The notes beneath the pieces are model-generated. The model ran no database searches. It saw only the letters and a program-made list of their open reading frames with translations, and was not told the DNA's origin. Positions 50,600-62,994 of a stretch of 64,000 bases of DNA are shown here, piece after piece. The position numbers and the translations under genes were made by a program. This DNA is from Gordius sp. MW1 (Eukaryota > Nematomorpha > Gordioida > Gordea > Gordiidae): assembly GCA_964036665.1 (NCBI GenBank), contig OZ038530.1, positions 9,016,501-9,080,500 on the forward strand, in the 5' to 3' direction. The stretch's first letter is position 1, and each line of letters opens with the position of its first letter.

Positions 50600-51724
50600 T
50601 AAACGACCCTATACAGATCATCAATTCACATTAATACATAGGAGCTATTGTAAATTTAAAAAAGATCAGGTAAATAATTCAAAAAACTTAATTTATCAAC
50701 TGCTTATATTATTTTAAAATTAGATTTTGTGTTAAAAAAGTAAGGAAAAATGTTAACTGTTGTGGATTCCCCCTCTCCTTTTCTTTCCCCCTCTCTTCTC
50801 TATTCCCCTTCTTTGTAAGATGCCGCGTGCTAACGCCCGTGCATTAATGAGATAATTGTACCTCACAAACCATTTTTTTCATATGTAAACTCTTTGGCAT
50901 TTTTCCCTTTTATAATGAATTCGCACGATTCACTTATGACAATAATAATGAGTAGTTCTAATTCTTATTATGTCATAAATAAATAAGGTAAGAGTTCATA
51001 AAAATTTTTTTTTTTCAATTTATTTCTGTTAGTAATAAAGGAGATGGAATTAAATTATATATTACAACTAATCAAGATTGCACAACTTGATTTGCTCTGC
51101 ATGCCTAGTCTCAATAATACTTTAACCTTTTTAACTCTATAAACTTTAGAGCCAACTTGTTTGAAAATATCGCATAGTATCTATCTTTTAATAACGCAAC
51201 TCTGGTTACGGGTGATTCTCTGTGTTTGAGAAATTTAAAATTATAAGAGATTGATGGCTAACGGACGAACGTTCAGGATGACTTGGAGCCATGTTATATA
51301 TAACAGCCAGGTTCCATTTTTTCTATATTTAGGTATACTTGCCGAGTTGTTTACTATTCCTGAATATCTACCTACACCTGCCGGTTTAAATAAGGATAAA
51401 AAGGAGGGGTTGTTTATTTAAAACCGACACTTAAAAAAGCTTTATGACGTCATAAAATCCGTTCATCCCAAAAACATTTCTAAAAATACTGATGTTACTT
51501 AAATGAATTTAATGAAGGCTTATTTGAATTCATTCCACTAAAATATGCATAAATTTAATTAAGATATAATTAACACAATTAATAATGTGTAAGGGGAAAG
51601 GGAGGGGGAAGCGCGCGCGTAAAAAATATCATTGAAGCTACGTGTGATAAACCATACTATAAAAGATGTGTGGCACACGTGGAATACCACAAATTCAAAG
51701 TCCTATTAAAGAATGAGCAGGAAC
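50600..51724. other. AT-rich intergenic stretch, no gene recognised
   Basis: A CT-rich strip at 50768-50815 and a GCGCGCGCG run near 51611 are the only distinct features. No exon was supported. Confidence 0.3.
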
Positions 51725-51870
51725 CATGGGCGTAGTCAGGGTTAAGATCAGAGGGGACCATAATAATTTAGACAAGGGCAAATAAAATATATTTTATAAT
51801 TTTAGCCATAAAAATAACAAATTTTAAATAGTTTTCTGATTTAGAGGAGGGCAGCCGCCCCTTCCTAGAT
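51725..51870. mobile_element. GGGCGTAGCC-family MITE, right end truncated
   Basis: The left end CATGGGCGTAGTCAGGG and the internal GAGGGCAGCCGCCCCTTCC block fit the family. The right inverted terminus is missing. It lies about 300 bp before the ARMC5-like start codon. Confidence 0.6.
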
Positions 51871-52175
51871 AATTGACCTAAAATGAATTTAAAATTGTTT
51901 GGCATTTTTGCTTATAATTAATTTCCTTACCTCTGGAATTTTAAAAATTATGAGCACAAACTCTGTTAATCTATTTTTAACTTTAGTTTACCAAGTCCAT
52001 AACTTACCCAACAACTTTTCCCCTCTTACTTGCCCATTACATACTTTTAAATAAACATTGCCTTCCCCGAAGAAGTACTTGCGCAGGGCTCTGATCAAAA
52101 GAAATATAAGTGTATTTTTTCGGTGTATCAAAAATGAAAAATCAGGTGGTATAATAACATTTGTAATTTTAAAAA

Positions 52176-55100
52176 ATGAGGTCCCCTTTGAAATTTGAAG
52201 ATGTTAAAAAAATATTTAAATTTGTTCAGAATTCGAATAATAATAATTTGCTATGCAATAAAGCTATTGGAAAATTAGCTAATTGTTTCCTAGACATTCA
52301 AATAAGATTACAAGTAACTATTTTTTAATTCTATATTTGACTTGTTTTAGCTGAAAAACTATAATATTCCAGGACTGCTATGTAAGCAAAGAATTATATT
52401 AGATAGTGTCTATTATTCTCTGTGATTTCATATATTTTTTTACTTTTTTAATTAAAATATCAATGAATTATTTTAATTGTCAATTACTATACTCATATAT
52501 TGTCCTCTTCTTATTTTGCTGTTGAGATTTCTTCAACTCTATACTTAGCTTTCAGATGTTAGTGTACCCAAATCTTTAACTTATTGTATTTGCTTAATTT
52601 TTTTATCTGTTATCTCCTTTTTTCTAACATAATAGGTAATTTTTCTTTTTTTTTTCTATTAAGTTAATATTTACAAAGAACGTGGAAATGATGAAGATAT
52701 AGCAACACAATTAGTGCGGGCATTAGCAAACCTTTGTGATGATAAGGCTTTTGTTGATAGCATCATGGAGCAAAGGGTAAGATTTAATTTATATTTTCTT
52801 TCTCAAAATTATTATAGCCTGGTAAAATTTTGCGAAACATGGCTGATAAATCTACAAATGTTATTGGTCTTAATAATTGCCTAAGGCTGATAAAAAAGCT
52901 CACTAACTTTCATGAAGTGCTAAATAAGGTAAAATTTTTATATTATTACAGACACTATGAAAAAATATAAATTTATAGCTCATTTATACAGAAGATATAA
53001 TTAACACACTGATAATTTTCTTCAACAAAACCTATCTATATTCAGTTGCTGCTCAATCACAATTGGGTGATTCTTTTTTTAACGATAATTATTTCAAGTT
53101 CACCAGTGAGACTGAACAAGAAATTGTTTTGAGAAATATATTAGACTTATTGTCACTTTTGTTGAATGCGTTCAACAGATTTCAGAATCAAAACAATTTT
53201 AAAAGATTGTCCAAATTTAATGTGCTAAATTTTAAGTATGACGAAATTGATGTTACAGAATTAGCTGAAGATTTTATCATGCTGGATGACAAGTCTAAGG
53301 ATGAAATGTTAGATCACAGTACAAATACATCCTTGACTCATATCGAATCACCTCAGTTGAGACTTGCCTATGATCTAAAATTTTTGGAATCCATTTTGGC
53401 TTATTTTGTTTTTGAATTTCCTAATTTAACTTCGATTTCCAATCGATCAACACATAGCGATAAGCCTCCCCCAGTCACCAAATTGATGATAAGTCTACTT
53501 AAAATTACCACTTTGAATCATCTTTTCGGAAGCATAGGCGCAGTAAAGGTACGTTTTCATATATTATTTAAATCTATAAAATATGATGATTTTTATTCTT
53601 TTAATTAATTGTACCGGAAAAACATTTTCATGATTTAGTGAATAGGGTAAGGGGACCTTCATGGCTCCCCCCTTGGTACCATGTTTTTTGCCGTACTTGT
53701 ATGGAATTACTCTACATTGAAGGGCGGTTAATTTTTTTGACTTTATTTTGTTATATTAAGAAGCGATTACAGTATGATGTACAAATTATTTACAAAAAAA
53801 TTGGAAAAACTGCCCGAGTATTTATTAAAAATTATAATAATAAGAAAATGAAACAATAAAAAAGTTAGATACAAATTATATACCTGACTTATATTTTGTT
53901 TTTACAATCCTTTTATAATTGCAATACAAATCTAAATTAGGTGTTATATAGGTAGGATTGTAAAAGCAAACAACCGAATCGATTTTTACCAAAAATTATT
54001 ATTAAAATTGCAAAATTAGCACACGTAGATTGATTCACACATAACACTGGCTTAATTTTTGAATGCGAAAACAAAACTATAGGGCTTGCGCCTATCAGAG
54101 ATCAATGCCCTAACCTGCTCGCCCGGCCTAGGGGCCGGGCCGGGCAACTGTCTTAAAATTTGACTTTTGGGCGGGCACCATAACAAGGTTCGGGCTCTGT
54201 TGTTTTTGAAATAATGTATTATATTGTTTTTGTGTATAATTTGTCACTTTTTAATTTGATTTTATAATGTTTGTTATTCCTAGTTTTTATCAAACAAAAA
54301 TCAAAAATTAAGATAAAATTTTTTAAAAAATATAACGATATTAGTCCTAAAAATTTTAAACTCACTATTCCGGCGGGGCAGTTTGGGCAGCTTTTATAAT
54401 TCGGGCATGGCCGGGCTAACACATAGAAGGGCTCGGGCGGGCATCATTTATAAAATCGGACGGGGCGCGGTTCGGGGAGGAAATATTAACAAATCTGACC
54501 TCTGGCGCCTATACTAGCTTTGGCATGCATTAAGCATATACATCATTAGCAGTATCTCTACAATTTTTAAATTTTTCAAAAAATTTCATTTGTTTTTACA
54601 CTGTATGCATTCACGGGTGTAGCCAGGGGGAGGCAGGGAAGAGGCGGTTCTCCCCTTCTAAATCCATTTTTTTTAAATTTAAGATAATATGTAAAATTAT
54701 AAAAAAACAGCATTTTGCCCCTACCTAAATCATTATTGCTTTTCTTTAGTTTTAACCCTAGTTACTTCTTTTTTAGGTCATGTTAGTACTACTGCGGCAA
54801 AATGTCTTCGACGAAAATTATGGAATCATAGCAGGTCGAGTCGACAGTCCGAAAGCTATATACTTGACTCAATGTCTTTATTTGCTGTCTCGAGAAGCTT
54901 CTAACCGTGCTAGAATCCGAGATTTCGGTGGCTTAAGGCTACTCGCGTGCATGGCAGATGAGTTGGGTTCTACCTTTTGCCAAAAGGACCAGGCCCCTAA
55001 CAGTTACTCCACCTATTGCTTGACCATAATCATCTCTTGTCTAACCAATTTTTTGTACGAACAAGCCTCAATGGTTAGCCTGGGGGAGTATGGACTACTG

Positions 55101-58100
55101 GAAGTCCTGAATAAAACTTTGAAAGGGTACCTGTTATGGGGCGCCGTTGGCAGTTCCAAAGCTTTCATATGCAAGGGTAAAATTTAAACATTCACTAATT
55201 TTAATTTTCAAGTTTAAATGCCAAAATTTGCTTCTGAGGAAATATAATAGTGTTGAAATATTTAGAGATCGTTTTTAATTATTTTGTTAGTTTGAAATCA
55301 TACGCTAATTGTGTAAATTAATTTAAAGCCATGTTTTGGCGAAGTACTATTTGCCTTACAATTATTTGAATAACCCTACCTATCTTGCTTTTAATGTAGC
55401 AAATAGAATTGGCATGTTATACAGTACCCTATAAATTATTATAATCTTTTCTATTATAGGCAATGTAATAATACTCGTAGAAAATCATTAAGATTTATCT
55501 GCCATATAACATTATTTATAATCTGTTCTTTTTACTTTCTTATATAACTTATAGCATCCTATAAAGCGTGTAATAAAATTAATGACTAAATCTTATTAAG
55601 TCAAAATCCTTTCAACGTAACATAAATAGTTGCAGACAAACCACCTAATGAACCAGCACCAGAACTCGCTAAGCAATCGCTGGATCTCGCCGATGCAGCC
55701 AAAAGTACCGAGGAACCCCCACTAGTGAAAACCTGCGTAGATAAAGAAGTCCAAAATCAGGACTCTACCTCTCAATTAACATCGCCCGGTCTTGCTTTAT
55801 CTCCTTCCTCAGACAGTGGGCCCCTGTCTCCCCCCTCTTACGAAAAATTGCGAGAGTTAATGAATAGCCCGCTATACAGTTCTCCTTCGCCGCCTTGGCC
55901 TTACCCCAGCCCTCGGGGCAATATGAGCCCGAGCAGTTCTTGCTACAGTTACGGTAGTAGTTGTGGTGCCGAATGGGAAGATGGTAGAACGTATGTTTAT
56001 AGCTTTACAAATTGATCTATAACCCCTATTAGGCTTGTTTCGATTTTAACCATAGAGCCGTAAAGACTTCTATTCTCTAGACTGAAATAAGAACTCGTTT
56101 TTTGAAATATAAAGCATTATCGCATAAATTTTGGTCATACCTTATTATCTGGGTTTTTTGTTATAATACTAAATCTTCTATGCCATTATAGTTGTTTTTT
56201 AGAAATCAACTTACACGTGATATAATTGTAAATAACTTGCAAAAGGCAGCATGGCTTGGCGAATTGTTATAAGTCTTGAATTTTTCATTTAGTCGAATTT
56301 GAATTAGTGATAGTTTCGGTTCACCTTTCGTCATCTTAAATTCATATTAATAGTTTTACTTAAAAGACATTTTTTAAAAACATATGTATAAATGTGCCTA
56401 CAATTGTTTTGGGTACTTCTCCCACATAATAGCTTTTGCCTTTATTATTAAACAAGTTGTTTTCAAAAACTTTGAGAGTGTTTAAACTTAAATATAAATT
56501 TTTATAATATCGCGTCTCGTGAATAAAGATTTTTTTCGAGCGTATTGATTTTTACCTTTATTAATTATTTTCTTAAATCAAATTGAATATCCCTGTTTTG
56601 GAAGTAATGTTTCATTTGTTTAAAGGCTAAAAATGTAATGGTAATTTAGTTGAATTGCTACAATACTTCAACGTAAAATATATCGTAAGAGTTATGTATT
56701 AATTAATATAATAAAATAAACACATTTTTGAAATATCTATTTAAATTTAATATAATTAAATTTATAATTTTATTAATAATTAAAAGATGGCGCACCACTG
56801 CAACCCCATTTCTACTGATCTAATTTTTGTTGCACAATGGCCCTGCGTTTAATAATAAAACTAAAAAATAATGTTTTATCTTCTTTTTATGCATAACAGG
56901 GGTCCAAATTACTATAGCAGCGAGGAGGAATATTTCGTAGAGTGCGCCAAGCAATTACCCATATCTCCGCCACGATCTGCAGCCCAATCGCCTATCCCAC
57001 ACCAAACATACCTTCAGGCCAAAGCAAGGGAGGATGCCAAAACTCTAATTGATGTGCAATCATTTTCAAAGTCTCAATTCGCTGCTTCTACCTCTAAAAA
57101 TACCGATCTTATGTCCAAAGAGATGATTACTATTAGGGATACTTCTACTTCAGAAGTCGATTGTCCCATATGTTGCGCTAGGAAGTTTGTGTCATCTGGC
57201 TTAGAACATCGCCTCCTGGAAAACACCTTTTCCCTCCTACTCCAGCTTTTTCGTCTATACCACTACAACCCTAGCAGCCTATTTGCCCAGCACCACGGTA
57301 AATTTCTTTTATGGTCTTTTATAAAAAATGTTCTTTTACATGCCAAGTATATCAAAAATCAAACTTGAATTATACAGGCAACAATGATAAAATGCGTTAA
57401 AAATCTGTTAAAAATTATATCTTTTTACTTAAAACATAAAATGATATGAATCCGCTTGCCCTAATAATTCCAAAATTCATACACAAAACCGCCTAGCCGT
57501 CATTATGAGTTTAATTTTTATTTAATTCTAACTTTGCTACATAATTTGCTCTGTAAAATAAAACCACATCATTTCTCTATTTCAGGTATATTGACGACGA
57601 TGTTGGACGTATTTCGATGCAGTCAAAACCCGCATCGTAAGCTGATCCGAGCCTTGAATCGCGTTGCCAAAAATGACAGACTTTTCGATATTTTGGTCAA
57701 GTACAAATTTCCGCTCTACGTTTACAAGACACTATTAATATTTTGGAGCCAAAACTCGGAATCAACTTTGAGCATTACCTCCAAGCTCTCCACAGCCAAC
57801 CGCGACAGCCCGCCTCTGTTTCATAGTAACCAGCGCAAAAGGTTTAAGAGGAGCGACGATCTTGATTCTTCCATGACCCGCAACACCCATGCGGATTGTG
57901 ATGCTAAGGAAGGTGATTCGGCATCGCTTCAATGCTCGTCTTGCGCTTTAAAAGCGCGTTTTTTGGAAAAATTAATGAAAGCCCTGCAAAAATCTTCCAT
58001 GACCTCCTTTGCCATGTGCGTAATACAAGCTTACGTCTTCAGACCCTCCTCCGATGGTCCCCCTAGTAAATTACCTAGCGAGGAAGTGGAGGCGGCTCTA

Positions 58101-59600
58101 CTATCCTTACCGTTTTTGTTTAGGAAGTAAGTTTAAATCTTAAATTCTATCTTTTACATGGGCGTAGTTAGCATTGGAATTAGAGGGGGCAATAATGATT
58201 TAGGGAGGGGCAAAATGATAATTTTGCGAAATTTTAACCATTATCTTCATAAACTTCAACAAATTTTTAAACTTAGAGGAAAGCAACCGTCCTTCACTGC
58301 CCCCCCCCCCTTTGCTACGCCCATGTGTGTTGACTAAGAGCTTCTAAGGTTTGAAGCAACACTTTAGTCGTCTATGTTGTTTTTCACAGGCAATAATCAA
58401 AATTGACCATGATGTCTTTTCAGTCCCCATCGGACTTAAAAACCAACTAGTATTTTTAACCCTATGTCGTTCTGTAACCAAAAATGGCCTATACCTAATC
58501 TAATGTCTAAAATTTAGCTATTATGTTGCCTAAACTTCGCACTGATAAGGATTTTTGCTACGTATTTAAATTTCAGAATTAATACCTTAGCAGAGCATTT
58601 AATTTTTTAAAAATTCAGGCTCTACGTTTTTATCGATATTTTTATTTCCACACATAGGAAGTATATGTTACGCAAAATGCTTCGCACCTACCCCTATATC
58701 GCCACACTGCGTGCCAAGATGAATAAATGCCTAGAATTTGGAAGCCAAGACGCCGATCCTCAGAAAGATATGGGACTAATTGAGGATGTCATGTTGGGTT
58801 TGCATTACGTATCTAACCTACAAATCCCACATCTCAATGAATCCACTAACGAAACATCAACCTCAAAAATTCTTGAAACAACGACCAAGCCTATGATAAT
58901 TTCTCCTCACACTATTTCCTCGACCGATAAAATCATTAAACTTTATCCTGACAATATCTCTCCTACTCTGCAGCAATGTTCTCACGTCCAAGTTTCGCTC
59001 GCATTAATGCAAAATCAATCGCCCGTCTTCGCTGCCATGTTTAATGAGCGCGGTAATTTTCTGGAAAGCAACACTGATAGCCTAAACTTGGTCGGGAGCG
59101 ATATCGAAGAAATTAAACTGTTTGTCGATTTGTTGTCAGAAAATTCTCGGGTTAAACAAAAAATTTTTTTAAAAACTACTATCGCGAATCACCTGTCTTG
59201 CTACTCCCTGAGTCATCGCTACATGGTTACGGCGGTTGAAGATCGGCTCCGGACCAAGATTTTACCATCCTTTATTTTAAATCCACGTACATCGAAATCT
59301 GACACTGGCAATGATGAGAACGAAATTGATCGTAATAAAAACGGTGGTGAATTCGCTTTTGCCGATATATACGTTTACTTAACTTCTCATAACTTCGTAG
59401 AAGCTTCTCAAACCTTGTGTGAAGCTTTTGTGAAAAACTTACCGCGTATGCTCTATGATGTAACAATTTCGAACCGCTCCATATCCGAATATTTACTTAT
59501 TGACACTCAATTAGCGGAAATAGCGCGAAATGCCTCTGTTTTCGCAAATTTGTTCAACGATACACTGTCGATTTACGAAAAATATATAGCTGATTTATGA
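52176..59600 (+). CDS. ARMC5: ARMC5-like armadillo-repeat and BTB protein
   Basis: Ten exons join in phase to 1199 residues: 52176-52313, 52351-52381, 52664-52776, 52818-52928, 52979-53548, 54777-55176, 55636-55990, 56900-57297, 57586-58126, 58658-59600. Introns are 37, 282, 41, 50, 1228, 459, 909, 288 and 531 nt. N-terminal armadillo-type helices (QLVRALANLCDDKAFVDSIM; YLLSREASNRARIRDFGGLR) lead to a Ser/Pro-rich insert in exon 7, then RALNRVAKNDRLFDILVK and ALLSLPFLFRK, which match human ARMC5 by motif order. A degenerate BTB fold follows (HVQVSLALMQNQSPVFAAMF). Human ARMC5 (935 residues) is a CUL3 ubiquitin-ligase adaptor acting on RNA polymerase II; the same role is inferred here. Exon 8 has an odd CPICC cysteine cluster. 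Two introns carry transposons (54096-54504, 54611-54763, 58157-58325). The ATG at 52176 is the first in frame. Confidence 0.82.
54096..54504. mobile_element. 409-bp hAT-like element in ARMC5 intron 5
   Basis: The ends CAGAGATCA and TGACCTCTG are inverted with one mismatch. The exact 8-bp duplication GCGCCTAT flanks both sides (54088-54095 and 54505-54512). GC-rich subterminal parts (GGGGCCGGGCCGGGCAAC; GGGCTCGGGCGGGCATC) surround an AT-rich centre. No gene was seen; the minus-strand frame at 54219-54422 is a by-product. Confidence 0.88.
54611..54763. mobile_element. GGGCGTAGCC-family MITE in ARMC5 intron 5
   Basis: The left end is TCACGGGTGTAGCCAGGGGG, then GGCAGGGAAGAGGCGG. The right part has GCCCCTACCTAAATCATTATTGC, and the terminus is decayed. 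It ends close to the acceptor of exon 6 at 54776. Confidence 0.55.
58157..58325. mobile_element. 169-bp GGGCGTAGCC-family MITE in ARMC5 intron 9
   Basis: Ends are CATGGGCGTAGTTAGCATTG and TTTGCTACGCCCATG. The interior is typical: GAATTAGAGGGGGCAA, GATTTAGGGAGGGGCAAAAT and a run of C before the right end. It is one of the best-preserved copies and sits 30 bp past the exon 9 donor. Confidence 0.8.
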
Positions 59601-60256
59601 TAATCTATAAAAATATATTTAATTGCGTATTTATAAATGTATTGTTTTGTGTTTTTATTAATGGAGTTCAAGGCATTTGAATTATATAATGCGTTTCATT
59701 GGCCTACGTAAGGAGAGAGGGTTTGGGTTTAAATACCCCCTCCCACGGAAATTCGTGAAATGCAAATTAAGCAACTAAAATAATGGCTGCTTAATAAAAT
59801 GTTCGATGGCAGCAAAATGTTTCACTAAAAACATATCGGGATTCAATTAAATTTAATTTTTTTTTGGGGGGGGGGAAGATGTGCAATTATTTAGCGATTC
59901 TTGTAGAATTTATATAGAAACACCAGATTAATATGTTCTAAAGCTCTTTGAATCAATTTTAGTTGAGAAGAGTTGATTCTACATTTAAAATTAAATAAGG
60001 TTTTAAACAGATTTTATAAAATTTTTAAACCCTCATCCCCCCCCCTTCCCCCCCCCCAAAAAAAATCCTGCATACGTCACTGATGTGTGTTAATGTATTG
60101 AGATTTAAGAGCCTATTATTGATTGGATTCATATTTGACTTCGTTTACACTCAATAGTGGAAAAGATCTTGATTTAAACAATCAGTTAACAAATTCACAA
60201 ATAATCGGTATGCCCCGAATTGTGAAGGAAAATTCTATAAAGACTAAAGCCCCATT
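59601..60256. other. 3' flank of ARMC5, AT-rich
   Basis: No gene was recognised. A G run (about 59866-59875) and C runs near 60038-60057, followed by CATACGTCACTGATG, suggest a degraded inverted-repeat element of about 200 bp with poly-G/poly-C interior, but its ends are unclear. Confidence 0.3.
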
Positions 60257-61084
60257 TAGAGAACAGCAAAGTCACTTTTTTCAACCTGAATCCGACCCGA
60301 CCCGGATTTTTTTTTACATTTTTTACCCAAATCCGAAAGCATTTTAAAATGTTCAATTCAAACCCGACCCAAAAGCATTTTAAAATTCTCAACCCGACGC
60401 GAAATATAAAAATTTTCAACCCGACCGGAAAGCGTTTAAATTTTTTAACCGAATCCTACCCGAACACGTTTCAAATTTTGGGTATCCGACACGAGAGTAA
60501 GAAAAATTGCGGTGTTTAAAACATTATCGATTATAAAACTAATTAATACCACAGATTTGATTACTAAATTTATTTGAATGATTTATTATAGTGATGTATA
60601 AATATGATATTATCAACAACATTGGGATCGCAATTAATTAGAAATATATAGTTTAGCAAATGAACCATTTAACAAATTTAAACTTACTTTTATTTTGGTT
60701 TATAAATATATTTTATGTAGTGTAAATTAATAACGAACTACCAATTCACAAATACAATTTAAAATATTGTTGATATATTTTACCATTCACGAGTCAAATT
60801 TAAATTAGCGTCCAAATTAAAACAATCAGATTTGAATAACTGAATGAATGATCTTTAATTATACATTTCAATATTAATTAAAAAGAATTAATATTATACT
60901 ACAGAGCATTATTTAAGATATGACCCGTGTATTTTGCAATGTTAGATTCATAACTTTTGACCCGACACTTTAAATCCAATTCGACCCGAAAGCATTTTAA
61001 ATTTTTACCTCGAACCCGGCCCGAAAAATTCTAAAATTTTCAACCCGATCGGGTCGAGTTTTGGGTCACCCATGCAGATCTCTA
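60257..61084. mobile_element. 828-bp hAT-like element with AACCCGACCCGA arrays
   Basis: The left end TAGAGAACAGCAAAGTCAC is answered by the inverted right end TAGAGATCTGCATGGGTGAC. Subterminal arrays of CAACCCGACC/CCCGAAAGCATTTTAAAA motifs lie at 60280-60475 and 60955-61070. The flanks agree only weakly as an 8-bp duplication (GCCCCATT against GCCTCGAT, once the later neighbour is discounted). No transposase was recognised. Confidence 0.7.
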
Positions 61085-61086
61085 AC

Positions 61087-61772
61087 TAGAGCCCTGCAAA
61101 ATTTCTTCTGCCCGAGCCCGGCTCGAGTCCGACTTCTTAATTTTTATTCTGCCCGGTACGAGCTCAAAAGATTTTTTTATTTTTGGCCCGACCCGAGCCC
61201 GACCCAATTTTTCAAATGAAATTTTGGAAAAATTCAATTTTTGAAAATTATTTCACCATCTAAATATAAAATGCATTAGATTGTTATCGTAATATACAAC
61301 TAGGATAAGTTTGAAATAAAAAATCTTTCACTCTTTACAATTTATTCAGCTAATCATTTAAAGCTAAGAATTTAAATTTTTTAAATACATTTTTAACAGT
61401 TCAAAATAAAAAAACCTTTTGAAATATTTATTTATTTCTAAAGTTGTAACAGCTACTATGAATCTATTTATCTACTTGAATAAGATTGCAATTCAGGGCA
61501 GTTATATTATAGACAAGAAAAAAAAGCTGAAGTTTGGGAGCTATATATTGTACGCTGCGCGAAGATAATTATTTTATCGAGTTGAGTTTATTTAAATCCT
61601 ATTTAAAGATTAATTTGCTTGATTAAATTCGGGCTGGGCTCGGGCCTCGGATCGGGCCGCCGCATCAAGCCCGACCGGAGCCCAATTATTTTATAAAATT
61701 CTGCCCGAGCCCGGCCCGAAACCCTATCGGGCCGGGCTAGGGTCGGGCTTTGGGGGCTCGTGCATGGCTCTA
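61087..61772. mobile_element. 686-bp hAT-like element with GCCCGAGCCCGGC arrays
   Basis: The ends TAGAGCCCTGCA and, inverted, TAGAGCCATGCACGAGCCCC are flanked by TCTCTAAC (61079-61086) and TCTCTAGC (61773-61780). Arrays of GCCCGAGCCCGGC-type motifs lie at 61112-61215 and 61625-61755. The duplicated target covers the last 6 bases of the neighbouring element, so this one inserted at that element's tip. No gene was seen. Confidence 0.85.
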
Positions 61773-61780
61773 TCTCTAGC

Positions 61781-62994
61781 CTCGATCAAGGGTGAGAAGA
61801 CATAAAAAAAATCATACAAATAGCGAAAAGGTGATCTTGAATTTTATTTTATACTATTTATCATTACATAACTCTGCTTATGTCTATTAAAGCCATAGTA
61901 ATAATTTCTTATCTTGATAACCTTATGAAGAAAGTTAAAAATTAAATTTTCAATGACAACTTAACTTAGTTAGTTGACTAACGATATTTTTTGATAACAA
62001 GATGGTCTTTCTGTTAAACACTATAAATTGAAACTTTTCCTTTTAAACAAACTTTTAACCATTAAAGGGGATAAAACTAATATCTAATGCAATGGACCTT
62101 ATACGTTTTTCAAACAAAGTTATTAACATTTTTTCATTTTTTAGCATCTGCCGTTTAATTAGTTCGGAATCTTTTTACAAGGTATACATTTAGATAAAAT
62201 ACGTTTAAATTTGATATTTATGAAATAAAGCCAATATTAACATAAAAGACTACAAATAGCAAACTGTCGTGATTGACTCTATGGGTAAGTTTTTAAGGTG
62301 TGCGGAAAATGAAGCTAAACGCTTAATTACTGATTTTTATTAGGGCAAGCAATGTAACGACGATTTGTTGAAAAAATTTATCCAGTCATTAATACAGTAA
62401 AATTAAAGGTTATCGATATCAATTGTGTCAGAGTAGTTGGAACATAATGTAAATTTAGAAAACAATTGTCAATATGCCTACGGTTTTAGATTAAACAAAC
62501 ATATCGATAATTTACAATTAATGAAGGGCTAAAGTAAAAATTAAGAATGATTAAATAACATTGTGTAATTGCTTATAATAAAAATAAAGGAATCGACAAT
62601 GAAAGGGATTGAAAGCATTAATGTTGTAATCATAATTTGATGGCAGGATACAATAATGACTTTTACTATATATGCCAAGCAAACAATAAATCATATGGTC
62701 GATGGAATCAAAAGATAATTTTAAAGGAGGTTATGATGGATATTTGAATGGAGGTTTTGTCCTTTATCGTAGTTTTAAACGAACCGGGTTTATAATTAAG
62801 GTTGATAGGGCATTATTTAGGTCTCCTAGCAAACATAAGTTAAACATGTGTTAACTTTTGTAAATATTTAATATCAATTTAAGACATATAATAAAGGATG
62901 GACTTAATATGGTAATCAAAAACGAATTGAAAGTTTAAAATACGAAGGTTTGTAAAAATTAATAGCATGCACACACATGATCAACTTCTCAAAC
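61781..62994. other. AT-rich stretch, no gene recognised
   Basis: Further exons of the immunoglobulin-domain gene would be expected here if it continues, but none could be recognised on the minus strand. Confidence 0.3.

Noticed and set aside
53638-53859. Plus-strand open frame in ARMC5 intron 5
   Set aside because: No family resemblance, and the flanking exons 53548 and 54777 join in phase without it.
59272-59466. Minus-strand open frame within ARMC5 exon 10
   Set aside because: It is antisense to a well-supported exon and has no family resemblance.
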